A stretch of DNA of 64,000 nt, taken from Microglena sp. YARC. Lineage: Eukaryota; Chlorophyta; Chlorophyceae; Chlamydomonadales; Chlamydomonadaceae. Below are positions 1 through 10,210 of the stretch, one piece after another. The number at the start of each line of letters is the position of its first letter. The stretch's first letter is position 1. The notes under the pieces were generated by a model. The model was not told where the DNA came from, did not search any database, and was given only the letters and a program-made list of their open reading frames with translations. The DNA lies in assembly GCA_022414725.1 (NCBI GenBank), contig CM039462.1:95996695-96060694 (forward strand), written 5' to 3'. The position numbers were made by a program, and so were the translations under genes.

Positions 1-2141
1 CAGAGAGAAGACAGAGACAGAGACAGAGACCAGAAGACAGAACAAAGACAGAAGACAGAAGACAGAGACAGAGACAGAAGACAGAGACAGAGACAGAACA
101 GAGACAGAGACAGAGACAGAACCGGAGGCGGAGACAGAGACGCAACAGAGACGGAGACAAGAGACAGCAGACAGCAGACAGAGACAGAGACCAGAGACAA
201 GAGACAGAGACAGAGACAGAGACAGAGACAGAGGACAGAGACAGAGACAGAGAACACAGAGACAGATGACAGAGAACAGAGACAGAGACAGAGACAGAGA
301 GAGACATGATCAGAGACAGAAGAGCAGAGACAGAGACAGAGACAGAGAACAAGCAGACAAGACCAGGACAGAGGACAGAGACAGTAGAACAGAGACAGAC
401 ATGAGACATAGACAAGAAACAAGACCAGAGACAGAGATCAGAGACAGAACACAAGCGCACGACCAGGACAGAACAGAGACCAGAACAAGAGAGCAAGACA
501 GAGACAGAGACACCGAAGAGCAGAGACAGGACAGAGAAGAGAGGCATACCAAGAGACAGAGAGATACAAACAAGAGCACCAGACAGATGGACAGAACAGA
601 GACAGAAGACAGCGGACAGAGACAAGAGACATAACAGAGACATGAGACAGAGACATTTTCAGAACCAAGAGACAGAGACCAGAGACAGAGCACGCGACCC
701 AGAGCCCACAGAGACAGAACAGTCGACAGAACCAAGACAGAAAAGAGACAGAGAGACAGAGACATCAGAGACAGATTCCAGAGACAGAGACAGAGACAGA
801 GACAGATGGACCAGAGACAGAGACCCCGAGACAAGACAGAGAAGAGACAGAGGACAGAGAGCGCGGGGCAGAGCAAATCACAGATCAGAGAGTACAGAGC
901 AGAGACAAACAGAGACAGATGAGACACGAACAAGACAGAGAATAAACAGAGACGACTAGAACAGAGGCGGACATAGCAGAGACAGACAGAACCACCGACT
1001 AGCATGACAGATGACACGAGACAGAGCACACAGATGACAGAGACCAGAGACAGAGATGATCGAGACAATAGAACTAGAGATCATGGTATTATTCATGAGT
1101 ACCTAGACCTATCACCACCAGATACCTAAACCCTTGCAGACACCCGAATGAGACAGGAGACAGCGATTCAGATGACCAGAGAACAGAGCAGCCGACACGA
1201 GAACTCAGACGACATGAGAACATGATGAACAGAGACAAGAGACAAGAAGACAGACCACGAGTACCACGTAGAACAGAGTACAGAGACAGACTGGTACAGA
1301 GACCAGATCAGACAGAGCACCAGAAACGACAGAGCAAGACAGAGACACGGTAACTGAGAGCAGAGACAGGAGTAGACAGTACGACACCAGACAAGAGTCA
1401 GAGACAGAGACAATCAGAGACGTTGAGACAGAAAGAGAACAGAGAGACAGAGACAGAGACAGGACAGTAAGAGACAGAGACGGCGAAACGCACGGAGACA
1501 GAACAGAGGACAAGAGACATGGAAGCACACCACAGAGACGAGACAGAGACTAGCCCCAGACAGACGACAGAGAACCAACCGGAGGACATCAGAGATGACA
1601 TGATGACCGAGACAGGACATGAAGATGCAGAACGAGACAACAATCGAGATCAAGAGACGAGATACTGACAGAGAGACAGAGACATAAGAGATCCAGAGAC
1701 AGAGAACAGAGACAACAATGAACAATGAGGATCCTAGACCAGATCGGACAACATTTACGAGACGCAGAACAGAGCATCCGAGACAGAGACAGAGCAAGAG
1801 AATCGAAGACAGAGAACAGAGACCAGTAATGACTATGAGAACAGACACGATGACAATTGAATAGATGCAATAGGAGACATAGAGGACAATCGAGATCAGC
1901 ACAGATGCACAGAGACAGAGGACAAAGAGAACATGATGAACTAAGACAATGATGAACAGAGAAGACATAAGAGAAGACAGAGCATATGACGAAAAACAGA
2001 GACTAGAGACAAGAGACAAGAGACACTAATTGAACAGATGACAGAGACAGACGAGTGAGAACTATATGGATTTCAGAGACAAGAGAAGAAGATCGAAGTG
2101 GAATAAACTAGATAAAGAGACCATGGGAGACAGAGACACGA
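1..2141. repeat. Degenerate (GAGACA)n purine-rich array
   Basis: The plus strand is nearly all purine plus C, built on a GAGACA / CAGAGA hexamer. The repeat is cleanest between about 1 and 900 and becomes steadily more diverged to about 2100, where the gap starts. Long open frames on both strands (Arg/Asp/Glu-rich on plus, Ser/Leu/Cys-rich on minus) are a by-product of the repeat and are not genes. Confidence 0.95.
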
Positions 2142-3141
2142 NNNNNNNNNNNNNNNNNNNNNNNNNNNNNNNNNNNNNNNNNNNNNNNNNNNNNNNNNNN
2201 NNNNNNNNNNNNNNNNNNNNNNNNNNNNNNNNNNNNNNNNNNNNNNNNNNNNNNNNNNNNNNNNNNNNNNNNNNNNNNNNNNNNNNNNNNNNNNNNNNNN
2301 NNNNNNNNNNNNNNNNNNNNNNNNNNNNNNNNNNNNNNNNNNNNNNNNNNNNNNNNNNNNNNNNNNNNNNNNNNNNNNNNNNNNNNNNNNNNNNNNNNNN
2401 NNNNNNNNNNNNNNNNNNNNNNNNNNNNNNNNNNNNNNNNNNNNNNNNNNNNNNNNNNNNNNNNNNNNNNNNNNNNNNNNNNNNNNNNNNNNNNNNNNNN
2501 NNNNNNNNNNNNNNNNNNNNNNNNNNNNNNNNNNNNNNNNNNNNNNNNNNNNNNNNNNNNNNNNNNNNNNNNNNNNNNNNNNNNNNNNNNNNNNNNNNNN
2601 NNNNNNNNNNNNNNNNNNNNNNNNNNNNNNNNNNNNNNNNNNNNNNNNNNNNNNNNNNNNNNNNNNNNNNNNNNNNNNNNNNNNNNNNNNNNNNNNNNNN
2701 NNNNNNNNNNNNNNNNNNNNNNNNNNNNNNNNNNNNNNNNNNNNNNNNNNNNNNNNNNNNNNNNNNNNNNNNNNNNNNNNNNNNNNNNNNNNNNNNNNNN
2801 NNNNNNNNNNNNNNNNNNNNNNNNNNNNNNNNNNNNNNNNNNNNNNNNNNNNNNNNNNNNNNNNNNNNNNNNNNNNNNNNNNNNNNNNNNNNNNNNNNNN
2901 NNNNNNNNNNNNNNNNNNNNNNNNNNNNNNNNNNNNNNNNNNNNNNNNNNNNNNNNNNNNNNNNNNNNNNNNNNNNNNNNNNNNNNNNNNNNNNNNNNNN
3001 NNNNNNNNNNNNNNNNNNNNNNNNNNNNNNNNNNNNNNNNNNNNNNNNNNNNNNNNNNNNNNNNNNNNNNNNNNNNNNNNNNNNNNNNNNNNNNNNNNNN
3101 NNNNNNNNNNNNNNNNNNNNNNNNNNNNNNNNNNNNNNNNN
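2142..3141. other. Assembly gap, 1000 N
   Basis: Exactly 1000 undetermined bases. The round size suggests a fixed-length scaffold gap, so the true distance between the purine array and the AT-rich repeat on the right is unknown. Confidence 0.99.
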
Positions 3142-3342
3142 TTTATTTTATCTAATTTGGTTCAATTGCTATTTATGCATCTAATGTATTATAACATTGA
3201 TTGGATTTATTTTATTTATCTAATTTAGTTCAATTGCTATTATTTATGCATCTAATTTATTATTACATTTATTGGACTTATTTATTGATCTAATTTGGTT
3301 TAATTGCTATTTATGAATCTAATTATTATTACATTTATTGGA
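3142..3342. repeat. AT-rich tandem repeat, three copies of about 65-70 bp
   Basis: Three imperfect units (about 3142-3205, 3206-3276 and 3277-3342) share the order TCTAATTTGGTTCAATTGCT, then ATTTATGCATCTAAT, then ATTACATTTATTGGA. The left end touches the gap, so more copies may be missing. Confidence 0.85.
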
Positions 3343-3811
3343 TTTATTCATAGTTTTGGATAACGAAGAGAGCAGCAGATCTCACAGTGGCGGAGGCAAT
3401 TATTTATTTATTTATTTATTGAATTAATTTAAATTTACATTTATGCATTTAATGTACTTGACGTGTGTATAGTTTGGGCTTGATAATTCGGTAGGACTCC
3501 CCGTAATGGAGGCATACTATTTAGTTTTTATTCATTGAATTCCTTTTAATTGCTATTTGATTATATTTTAGTTTCATTTAATTATAGTTTGTGTGTAGTC
3601 TTGCGTACCAGTTTGTGTAAGTTTTGTATAGTTTTATTGTAGTTGTGTAGTTCTCAGCCTCACAGTGGACTCACAGTGGACTTACAGTGGTGTACTAGTT
3701 TTCAGCCTCACAGTGGACTCACAGTGGTGGAGGGAGGTTGATGGGATTGATAGCCTCGCCCTCATTCTGGAAAATCGGTGTCTGGGTCATCGTTCTCCAT
3801 CATCCAGTGTA
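3343..3811. other. AT-rich, gene-free stretch with short TCACAGTGG motif repeats
   Basis: No coding signal. From about 3655 to 3735 the motif TCACAGTGG recurs in two clusters. Apart from this motif and runs of TTTA, I see nothing recognisable. Confidence 0.5.
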
Positions 3812-4790
3812 ATGTTGGCTTCGTTTTGACTTGTGAAGTTTGGAAGGATAGGGACTGTTACATAAGTGAGTGCGAAGCTGGAGGATGCAGGTAGTTAAGT
3901 GTGCGGGGATATCTTTGCAGCAATGTATTGTTTGGCTTCGTTTGACTGTGAAGTTGGAAGCATAGGACTGTTACATAAATGTGCGGAAGCTGGGGATGCA
4001 GGTAGTTAAGTGTGCGGGGGATATATTTTGCAGCATGATGTTATTGTTGGAGCTTCGTTTGACTGTGAAGTTGGAAGCATAGGACTGTTACATAAGTGTG
4101 TGGAACACACACAAATCACACACACACACAAATCACAAAAACACACGCACACACACAAATCATTCCCACACGCACCTACACATCCCCCTGCTTTCAACAC
4201 ACTAATGCAACGGCCATGTGTGCGGAGTTTGGGGATGCAGGTTTGGTGTGCGCGCAGGGGATTTTATTTGCAACAATGTATAGTTGGCTTCGTTGACTGT
4301 GGAGTTGGAAGCCTATGTCCGTTACAGTAGTGTGTGCGAAAGCTGGGGATGCAGGTAGTTAAGTGTACGGGGGGATATATTTGCAGCCAATATATTGCTG
4401 GCTTCGTTTGGACTGTGGAGTTGGAAGCACCACGACCGTTAGGTGCGGGTAAGTGTGCAGAAGCTGGGGAGTGCAGGTTAGTTATGCGTGTGTGTGGGAA
4501 TTTTGCGTGGGATGTGGGTGTTTGCCGGCACACGGCCGTTGCGTTAGTGTGCGAAAGCTGGGGATGCTCGTAGTTATGCACCGCGGGGATTTATTTGCAA
4601 CAGTGTATTGTTGCTTCTTTTGACTGTGGGGGTTGGGAAGCACACGACCGTTAGGTGCGGGTTAAATGTGCAGAAGCTGGGAGTTGCAGGTAGTTATGCG
4701 TGTGTGTGGGAATTTTTGCGGCGTAATCGTCTTGGGAGTGGGTGTTGGCCGCACACGGCCGTTGCAGTTAGTGTGCGAAAGAAGCGATGA
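3812..4790. repeat. GT-rich tandem repeat of about 115-120 bp
   Basis: Imperfect units run in the order GGCTTCGTTTGACTGTG, GAAGTTGGAAGCATAGGAC, GTTACATAAGTGTGCG, GAAGCTGGGGATGCAGGTAG, then a GTGCGGGGATATATTTGCAG block. At least six recognisable units occur, the later ones more diverged and partly rearranged. A (CA)n-type expansion (about 4104-4165) interrupts the third unit. The array ends abruptly at about 4790, where the LINE A fragment begins. Confidence 0.85.
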
Positions 4791-4894
4791 TGTTCTTGAG
4801 CTCATCACAAGCTTCTGGAATGTTGAGGAGGAGGAGTGGGAACCCTTGCAGCCCTTGACCCTTGGTGGAGCGTGGCCTAGGAAGGAGAGGGTTA

Positions 4895-5700
4895 TAGACA
4901 CAGGGCGGTGGTCAGAGAATAAAGCCAGAGGTAGGGAGAATGGAGGAATTGGCTGTGAAGAGGGCTAGGAGGAGTCTGAAGCCAGCCAGCGGTCAAGCCT
5001 ACCGCTGATGAGGCTGGGATGCGTCCAATGTGTGAAGTCTTTGGCAGTCGGCTGCGTGTTCCTCCAGATGTCTTGTAGGCTCTGTAGGTATTCATGATGT
5101 CTGCAAGGGGAGGTGCCCCCTGCATGCGACTCATGGGGTCAATATTGGTCTGTGAGGAGGGTTAGACCGCTTCGAGGGGGTCAAGAATGCAGTTGAAATC
5201 ACCAACAACGAGAAGAGGCGTCCGTCAGTGGGAAGGTTGGGACGCACGCAGTTGAAAAAGAAGTCTTCTCTGTCAGCAGCTTGGGCCGGAGCATAGACGC
5301 ACAAAAATGGTGATGACGGAGTCACCAATGAAAGCATCGATGCCTAGAATGCGGCATGTTGGACCTAGGATAGGTCTTAGGACGGATCTGTGATGGGGCA
5401 GTGAGGCTTATATCAGGATGATGCCTTCAGTGTGCCCTGTACCAGGGCAAAAGAAAAATCTTGCGCCTGGCCAGATTGCCCCCGCGCCTGGGAGGTGTTT
5501 GAAGAAGAGTCCTCGGGTGATGAGGTTGACCTAACTTCAGTGAGCAACTGCCATATCCACTCGCGTTTCTCGAAGCCAAGAAATGTGCTCAAAGAGTTTA
5601 AGGGGTGTAAGTCCTTGCGCGTTGGTGCAGACAAAGGTACTCCTAGGAGGGCATGCTGTGCATTCATTCGTGTTCTCCCCTGGTGATCCCGGCTTGTGTT
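4895..5700 (-). pseudogene. LINE A apurinic-type endonuclease domain, broken
   Basis: The minus strand encodes, in shifting frames, the same landmarks as 59440-60180: a K-L-F-E-H-I-S-W-L block, D-M-A-x-L-T-E-V-R, an L-C-V-Y-A-P-A block, the G-D-F-N-C-I-L motif and an S-D-H-R-P-V-like motif near 4910. These are the conserved blocks of the EEP nuclease that nicks target DNA for L1-type LINEs. Several frameshifts make it inactive. Confidence 0.7.
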
Positions 5701-5746
5701 GCCGCTGATATTTAAGCGTGCAGATTTGCGGTTGACCTAGGACATT

Positions 5747-6214
5747 TCAGAGAGAGAGGTGCTGGGAAGAGAGACTGCCCACCAGGGCTGTTGGTCTTCT
5801 GGGACTGTCCGAGTTCTCTTGCGAGAGTGGACAGCCTGTTGAAGAGGACGGCCTGTAAGGGGTGAACGGCCTGAAGAGGAGGTCGCACGGTGAGGGGGGG
5901 AAGCTTGAGCGGGGGAGGTTGCCTGTAGAGGGGGAGGGCTGAGCGCCACCAACGTGCGTTGTCAGCACGTGAAGTGGAAGGGGGGTGGCAGGAGGAGTTA
6001 AGAGAAGGGAGAAGGAGCAGGGACGGGGGAGGTGGGATCTGGGGGGTGTATGCTCCAAGGGCCGAGTGATGCTCAGGCTGGAAGAAGAAGCGAGGGGATA
6101 GATGAAGGAGAGGAGGAGTAGGGAGGAGCAGGGGGCCAAGTCCTCGCGTGGGGATGGAGGGGAGGAAGAGAAAGAAGGGGAGGGGATCAGAGGGATATAA
6201 AAGGGTTCAGACAT
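5747..6214 (-). pseudogene. LINE A ORF2 N-terminal Pro/Ser-rich region
   Basis: A frame starts at the ATG at 6214-6212, which overlaps the ORF1 stop (ATGTCTGA, 8 nt). It encodes a Pro/Ser/Leu-rich segment of low complexity that ends at a stop at 5747. In the homologous plus-strand copy the same segment lies between the RING-like finger and the endonuclease. I see no known domain in it. The short ORF overlap is the arrangement expected when a second ORF is translated by re-initiation, but the ATG is seen only in this copy. Confidence 0.45.
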
Positions 6215-6442
6215 TTTCTTCGTTGTCATCGCTGTCACTATCAATAATAGGTTGGGATGCCAAATCGAAGGGGGGCTGGGCTGCAGTCGCCCCTGCAGCT
6301 GGACACGAGGAGTGTCCTATAGTGAACCAAGTCGTGATGCATGTGAAGTGGAAGGAGTGCGCACAAGGTGTCCAATTTTTTTTTTTTTCCCCCAACAAGG
6401 GGCTCGGTCCCAAAGGGGTTGAGACAAATGGGCAGCAAAGCG
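6207..6442 (-). pseudogene. LINE A ORF1 C-terminal part with RING-H2-like finger
   Basis: Read on the minus strand, one frame gives the CPICLNPF block (about 6436-6413) and a second frame gives CAHSFHFTC, then ITTWF, then SSCP, and a short acidic end (DSDSDDNEENV) before TGA at 6209-6207. The Cys/His spacing C-x2-C, C-x-H-x2-H-x2-C, then C-P-x-C with a Trp in the last loop, is that of RING-H2 fingers, which usually act as E3 ubiquitin ligases. An A-run near 6375-6390 and single-base losses separate the two halves. What the finger did for the element is unknown. Because the order of residues is supported by two separate copies (here and at 58562-58705), I think the domain is real and ancestral to the family. 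Confidence 0.6.
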
Positions 6443-6455
6443 GATCATGCTGGGT

Positions 6456-6862
6456 GTTTGCCCTGCCTTTCTGCGTGCTTGCCTTGCTGCCTGTCTGCTT
6501 TCCTAGCTGCGTGCCTGCTTGCCGTTGCCTTCTGCCTGCTTGTCGTTGCGTGCGTGTCGCTGCTCGCCTTGCTTGGCCTGCTATTGCGTGCCTGCTTGCC
6601 TGCGTGCTTGCCCTTTCATGCTTGCGTGCTTGCCCTTTCCTGCTTGCCTGTTACCTTGGTATGTGCTTGCCTTGCTGCTTGCGTGCCTGCTTGCCGTTAT
6701 CTTGGTGCGTGCGTGTTTGCCTTGGTGCGTGCCTGCCTTGCTGCATGCCTACTTGCCTTACCTTGCTGCTTGTGTGCTTGCCTTCTTGCGTGCCTCCTTG
6801 CCTTGCTGCGTGCCTGCGTGCTTCCCGTGCTGCTGTGTTGCTGCTTGCCTTCAGATTCATTC
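6456..6862. repeat. TGCTTGCC / TGCGTGCC minisatellite
   Basis: About 400 bp of T, G and C built from TGCTTGCC, TTGCTGCG and TGCCTGCG blocks with almost no A. It gives long Cys/Leu/Ala-rich frames in all plus frames, a sign of low complexity and not of coding. Confidence 0.9.
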
Positions 6863-7480
6863 CTCTAATCCAAAAAACATCACTAATGTAGGGCAAGTAT
6901 GTTCGGTGGCCATGGGCAGGCATCCTCCTCCACCAGATCACAGTTTGACTATGGACGAGTGGAGGAAGATGATTGAGGCCCAGGCCTTACAAAGGCCTAA
7001 GCAATCTAGGAGCAGATTTAGGGAGTGACATATTTGTGATGTTCTACACTAGCTATGACAATAGGTTACGCTTATGACGAAGAGACGCGTTAGACTTCTA
7101 TTTGGTTTTGCGTTCCTCTTGCATGGTGTTGTATTCCTTTCCAATCATTTAATTGTTCACAAGGTTATGACCCAACTTTGGGATGATTATTGGCTTTCCA
7201 ATTCCAAGTCCTACCGTGCGATACCCACGGAGACTAGATACTGGAGTTCAAGGAGTACATATGTTTTACTACTCGTGGTCCGGGTGTAGGGTGCTAAAAA
7301 GCTTGTAGGGTGAGGGAGCATATCATTGTTTGTGTGCGGGGTAAGAGATGCTAGTGTGCATGTGTCACAAAACATCTAGATGCTTCATCATTAGCTCACA
7401 CGGCGGAACAACTGCTATTACAATGTAACATGATTCCAAGTGCTATTACAAAATATATGTAACATGAATGTGAATAAACC
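6863..7480. other. Unassigned sequence with two short open frames
   Basis: No similarity to the other repeats in the window. A frame ending at 7028 encodes a hydrophilic tail (M-G-R-H-P-P-P-P-D-H-S, then T-M-D-E-W-R-K-M-I-E-A-Q) that looks more protein-like than the Cys-rich repeat it is joined to. A second frame, 7074-7289, has a hydrophobic N-terminal segment. I recognise neither. They could be the end of an exon or a decayed element; nothing nearby decides this. Confidence 0.3.
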
Positions 7481-8040
7481 GTGAGCCATGTCCCCACCCC
7501 CCCAGGTGCATTTTATTACCCACTAAACGAGGGGGTTAAACAACATCGGTTACTTAATCGAGCTCTAACTACACAGTTAACCGACCAGGGTTCCACTAGC
7601 CTTAATCCACTAAACCCCGTTAAACCAGCACGATTATAAATCTTTAACTAGTCCAAGATTAGGGACATTAACCGAGCCTTAACCAGTAAACCTCGATAAA
7701 CGATCACGCTTTAAAATCATAAACTAGTATAGGATTAGGGATATTAACCGAGCCTTAACCGCTAAACGCTTGTAAACGATCTCGCTTTAAAATCTTAAAC
7801 TAGTCCGGGATTAGGGATATTAACCGAGCCTTAACCTCTAAACGCTTGTAAACGATCTCGCTTAAAAAGCTTAAACTAGTCCGGGATTAAGGATATTAAA
7901 CGATCGTACCACTAAACTCCTATAAACGATCACTCTAAGCTACCTTTAACCGAGCATAGGTTTAGCGATCTTAAACCGCTAAACCGCTAAAACGCGCTAT
8001 AAACGGCGTTTACGGACATCTTAAGCGAGTTCAGCTTACT
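7481..8040. repeat. TTAA-rich satellite, about 76 bp unit
   Basis: Four to five diverged units, clearest from about 7649 to 7950. Each has CTAGTCC, then GATTAGGGATATTAACCGAG, then CTTAACC, TAAACG, and GATCTCGCTTTAAAATC. Inside each unit the short motifs TTAACC and TAAACG recur, giving a second level of periodicity. No coding content. Confidence 0.8.
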
Positions 8041-8221
8041 AGTTTAAAGCAAATCGGTCTCTTTTTTAAACGACTTCCCAGGCCAAACTGTAGACGTTTT
8101 AGATTGCGTATATTTGGTAGGGTAGGAAAAAAAGAAAGAAGATTACAATGGCCACTTATCCTGGCAGTGGAAACACCACCGCCCCCGAGGGAACGGACTC
8201 CGAACACCACTGTCTTCCGGC

Positions 8222-8268
8222 AGTGAGGATCGAATTTCTCCCTTGTGGCGCGAGCTCTACCCCACGGG
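8222..8268 (-). other. tRNA-like internal promoter pair (SINE-like fragment)
   Basis: On the minus strand a box A-like GGGTAGAGCTCG is followed about 20 nt later by a box B-like AATTCGATCCTC, one base away from the GWTCRANNC core. I cannot fold a full cloverleaf, so this is better read as a tRNA-derived SINE or tRNA relic than as a tRNA gene. Confidence 0.35.
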
Positions 8269-8370
8269 GTCTGGACCATACCGCCCTCCAGACTGGGCAT
8301 AGGGCGGTAACAACCGGTTGGCCACGACTAGTAACTCGTACTCACAACATACGGCACAGCATATTACTAC

Positions 8371-8428
8371 TGGCTCAGTGGTGTAGCGCCATGAGCTATT
8401 CGGAGATTCGACAAGGGTTCGTATCCCC
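8371..8428 (+). other. tRNA-like internal promoter pair, opposite orientation
   Basis: TGGCTCAGTGG (8371-8381) fits the box A consensus TRGYNNARNNG, and GGGTTCGTATCCCC (8415-8428) fits box B with one mismatch and forms a short T-arm-like stem. No matching acceptor stem is visible. With the minus-strand pair about 100 bp to the left it forms an inverted arrangement, and an 8-bp inverted repeat (ACCGCCCT / AGGGCGGT, about 8280-8310) lies between them. Confidence 0.4.
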
Positions 8429-8524
8429 CTGGGGGCAGCGTTTTGCCTTTACCTTATTAGCATCACATGAAGTCTAGTCCGACATCAAATATCACAAGGC
8501 AAGTGCTAACTGGTATTCTAACAT

Positions 8525-8703
8525 TGTATCCCTTGTTCTTTTATCCCCTAGTCTTTTAGGCTTCTGTCGTCTGATCATTTGTCTCAACGGACTTTTAATC
8601 CATGTCCTTTAGTCTTCTACTTTGGTTTTCTTCCTTGGTCACATAGGGCTAGTTTTACCAGACATTCCCTTTCCTGGTTCCTCTCTACGTAAAAAGAAAA
8701 AAA
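8525..8703 (+). mobile_element. Tail-B retrocopy, 5'-truncated, old
   Basis: Matches the last about 165 bp of the tail-B module (order: CCCCTAGTCTTTT, CGGACTTTT, CCATGTCCT, GGTCACATAGGGCTAG, CCTTTCCTGGTTCCT) and ends in an interrupted A run at 8691-8703. The right arm of the terminal hairpin is decayed (CTCTACGT in place of CCCTATGT), showing that this copy is older than most others in the window. Confidence 0.8.
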
Positions 8704-8727
8704 AGCTTACGGGCCATCCCCCGCCTT

Positions 8728-8944
8728 CTTAGGGATAAAACCTAGCCCTTAGTGACCAAGGAGAAAACACCAAAGAAAAAGACAAGAACGGCTAAGGGAC
8801 AGCTAAGGGACTGACACCACAAGGGCGACTGAATGGACAAAAGCGACAGGAACAGAAGACAAACAAACCAGAAAGGCAAGGAGGAAGCCCAAAAACAGAA
8901 AGCCCAAGAGAAGAAGCTAGGACTATTAAGAAAAAGACCTAAGA

Positions 8945-8977
<33 letters not shown>

Positions 8978-9668
8978 GGCAAAAACACATTGCAACTTCT
9001 ATCAGTCACCGGATCAGAAGACTGAAGGAGGAGATGCAAACTAAGGAGGACTAAAAGTAAAAGGGGGGGGGGGGGGGGGGGGGGATTACGAAGGAGGAAA
9101 CTAAGGGGGAAACAAAGGGTGGAAACTGAACAAGGGGAAGCAAACTAAGGGAGAAACTGTTTGAACAAGCCAAAAGCGGGGACGCAACCAGAAAAGAGGA
9201 AAGACAACTTAAGGTAAAGCGAAACCCTAAAAGACTGGTCTGGTCAGGTAAACAACAAGAACGTTGACAGAAACAGTATCAAGATCTAAATCTTGATCTA
9301 GATCTTAGCTCAGGCTTGGACCTTGATCTTGGTCCAGATCTAGACCTAGATCTGGAACGTGGTCGTGAGCTGTGTCCAAATCTGGGACCTGATCCTGATC
9401 TGGGTCAGGGTCTTTTTTTTTTTTTTTTACAAAGGGGGGAACCAGGAAAAGGCGCAACTGATAAAACCTAGCCCTTTGTGACCAAGGAGAAAAGACCAAA
9501 GAAAAAAACAAGAACGGCTAGATCAGGGTCTATATCTGGGGCTTGGTCTGGAACCGGGTTAGGGTCTAGGTCAGGGTCCAGATCTGGGGCTTGGGCTGGA
9601 TCTGGGACAGGGTCTAAAACAGGGGCAAGAGCTAGGGCTTGGGCTTGGGCTGGGTCTGGGTCAGGGTC
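8728..9668 (-). mobile_element. Tail-A / LINE A 3' end, minus strand, with nested copy
   Basis: The minus strand carries the LINE A 3' UTR with two long G runs on the plus strand (8946-8976 and 9063-9084; C tracts in element sense) and then the GGTCTAG-type minisatellite that encodes the ORF2 acidic tail (9270-9412 and 9521-9668). The minisatellite is split by a second, shorter tail-A copy at 9413-9520. The poly(T) expected at the left end is lost. Confidence 0.8.
9413..9520 (-). mobile_element. Nested tail-A copy, severely 5'-truncated
   Basis: Starts with a T run, then ACAAAGGGG, the hairpin and about 50 bp of 3' UTR, and ends inside the AAGAACGGCTA block. TCAGGGTCT occurs on both sides and could be a target duplication, but the surrounding sequence is itself repetitive, so this is not decisive. 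Confidence 0.8.
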
Positions 9669-9761
9669 TAGAGGTTCGATTCCTCAGTATTTTGGCGTCC
9701 TGGCCCTTAGCAGACCTTGTAGGGAAGTACTGTCGGATTTCTGCACCCGTAGTGGTTCTCT

Positions 9762-10108
9762 TTTCTTTTTTTTTTACAAAGGAGGGAACCAGCAAAAGGC
9801 GCAACTGATAAAACCTAGCCCTTTGTGACCAAGGAGAAAAGACCAAAGAAAAAGACAAGAACAGCCAAGGGACAGCTAAGGGACGGACACCACCTGGGCG
9901 ACTTAAGGGTCAAAGGAGGACAGGTCCAGAAGACAAACAAACCAGAGAGGCAAGGAAGAAGCCCAAAACAGGAAGCCTAAGAGAAGGGGCTAGGCCTACT
10001 TAGAAAAAAGACCTATGAAGGGGGGGGGCCAAAACATTGCAACCTCTAACAGTCACCGTATCAGAAGACTGAAAGAGGAGATGCAAACTAAGGAGGACTA
10101 AAAGGAAA
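9762..10108 (-). mobile_element. Tail-A retrocopy, 5'-truncated
   Basis: Poly(T), hairpin, and about 320 bp of LINE A 3' UTR, stopping in the AGGAGGACTAAAAGGAAAACTAT block. It includes the short G run that follows ACCTATGAAG. The 90 bp to its left (9669-9761) and 100 bp to its right (10109-10210) are unassigned; the left part holds an isolated box B-like GGTTCGATTCC at about 9672. Confidence 0.85.
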
Positions 10109-10210
10109 ACTATCTAGTTATGTCTCCTTGATTCCACCTCTAACGACCCTGGCAGGGGGCTTGTCTGATGTGGTCAACAGGGGTAGTGGTGAATGTTCGT
10201 CTGGTTGTGG

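Larger units (their letters stand above)
4791..6455 (-). mobile_element. LINE A, 5' part (ORF1 end, ORF2 start, endonuclease)
   Basis: The reverse complement aligns along its whole length with the plus-strand LINE A at 58540-60300. In element order it carries the RING-like finger region (6440-6270), an acidic ORF1 end, a Pro/Ser-rich ORF2 start and the endonuclease domain, and it stops after the SDH-type endonuclease motif (about 4900). The reverse transcriptase half is absent. Small indels break the frames, so it is a non-functional fragment. Its upper end (about 6455) is replaced by a TGCTTGCC minisatellite and its lower end joins the GT-rich array. Confidence 0.85.

Noticed and set aside
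266..2019. Long Arg/Asp/Glu-rich (plus) and Ser/Leu-rich (minus) open frames
   Set aside because: They are translations of the GAGACA purine repeat on both strands; no start context, no domain, frames overlap each other.
2066..3184. Frames running through N, also at 56200-57400
   Set aside because: They consist of undetermined bases between short flanks.
6148..7028. Cys/Leu/Ala-rich hydrophobic frames that could be membrane proteins
   Set aside because: All plus frames are open because the TGCTTGCC minisatellite lacks A; low complexity, no gene.
7074..7289. Frame with hydrophobic start as a small secreted or membrane protein
   Set aside because: No support beyond being open: no homologue recognised, no neighbour, and the region is flanked by repeats.
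9660..9690. Possible tRNA at the GGTTCGATTCC box
   Set aside because: Only a T-arm-like hairpin; no box A at the right distance and no acceptor stem, and the upstream side is the GGTCTAG repeat.
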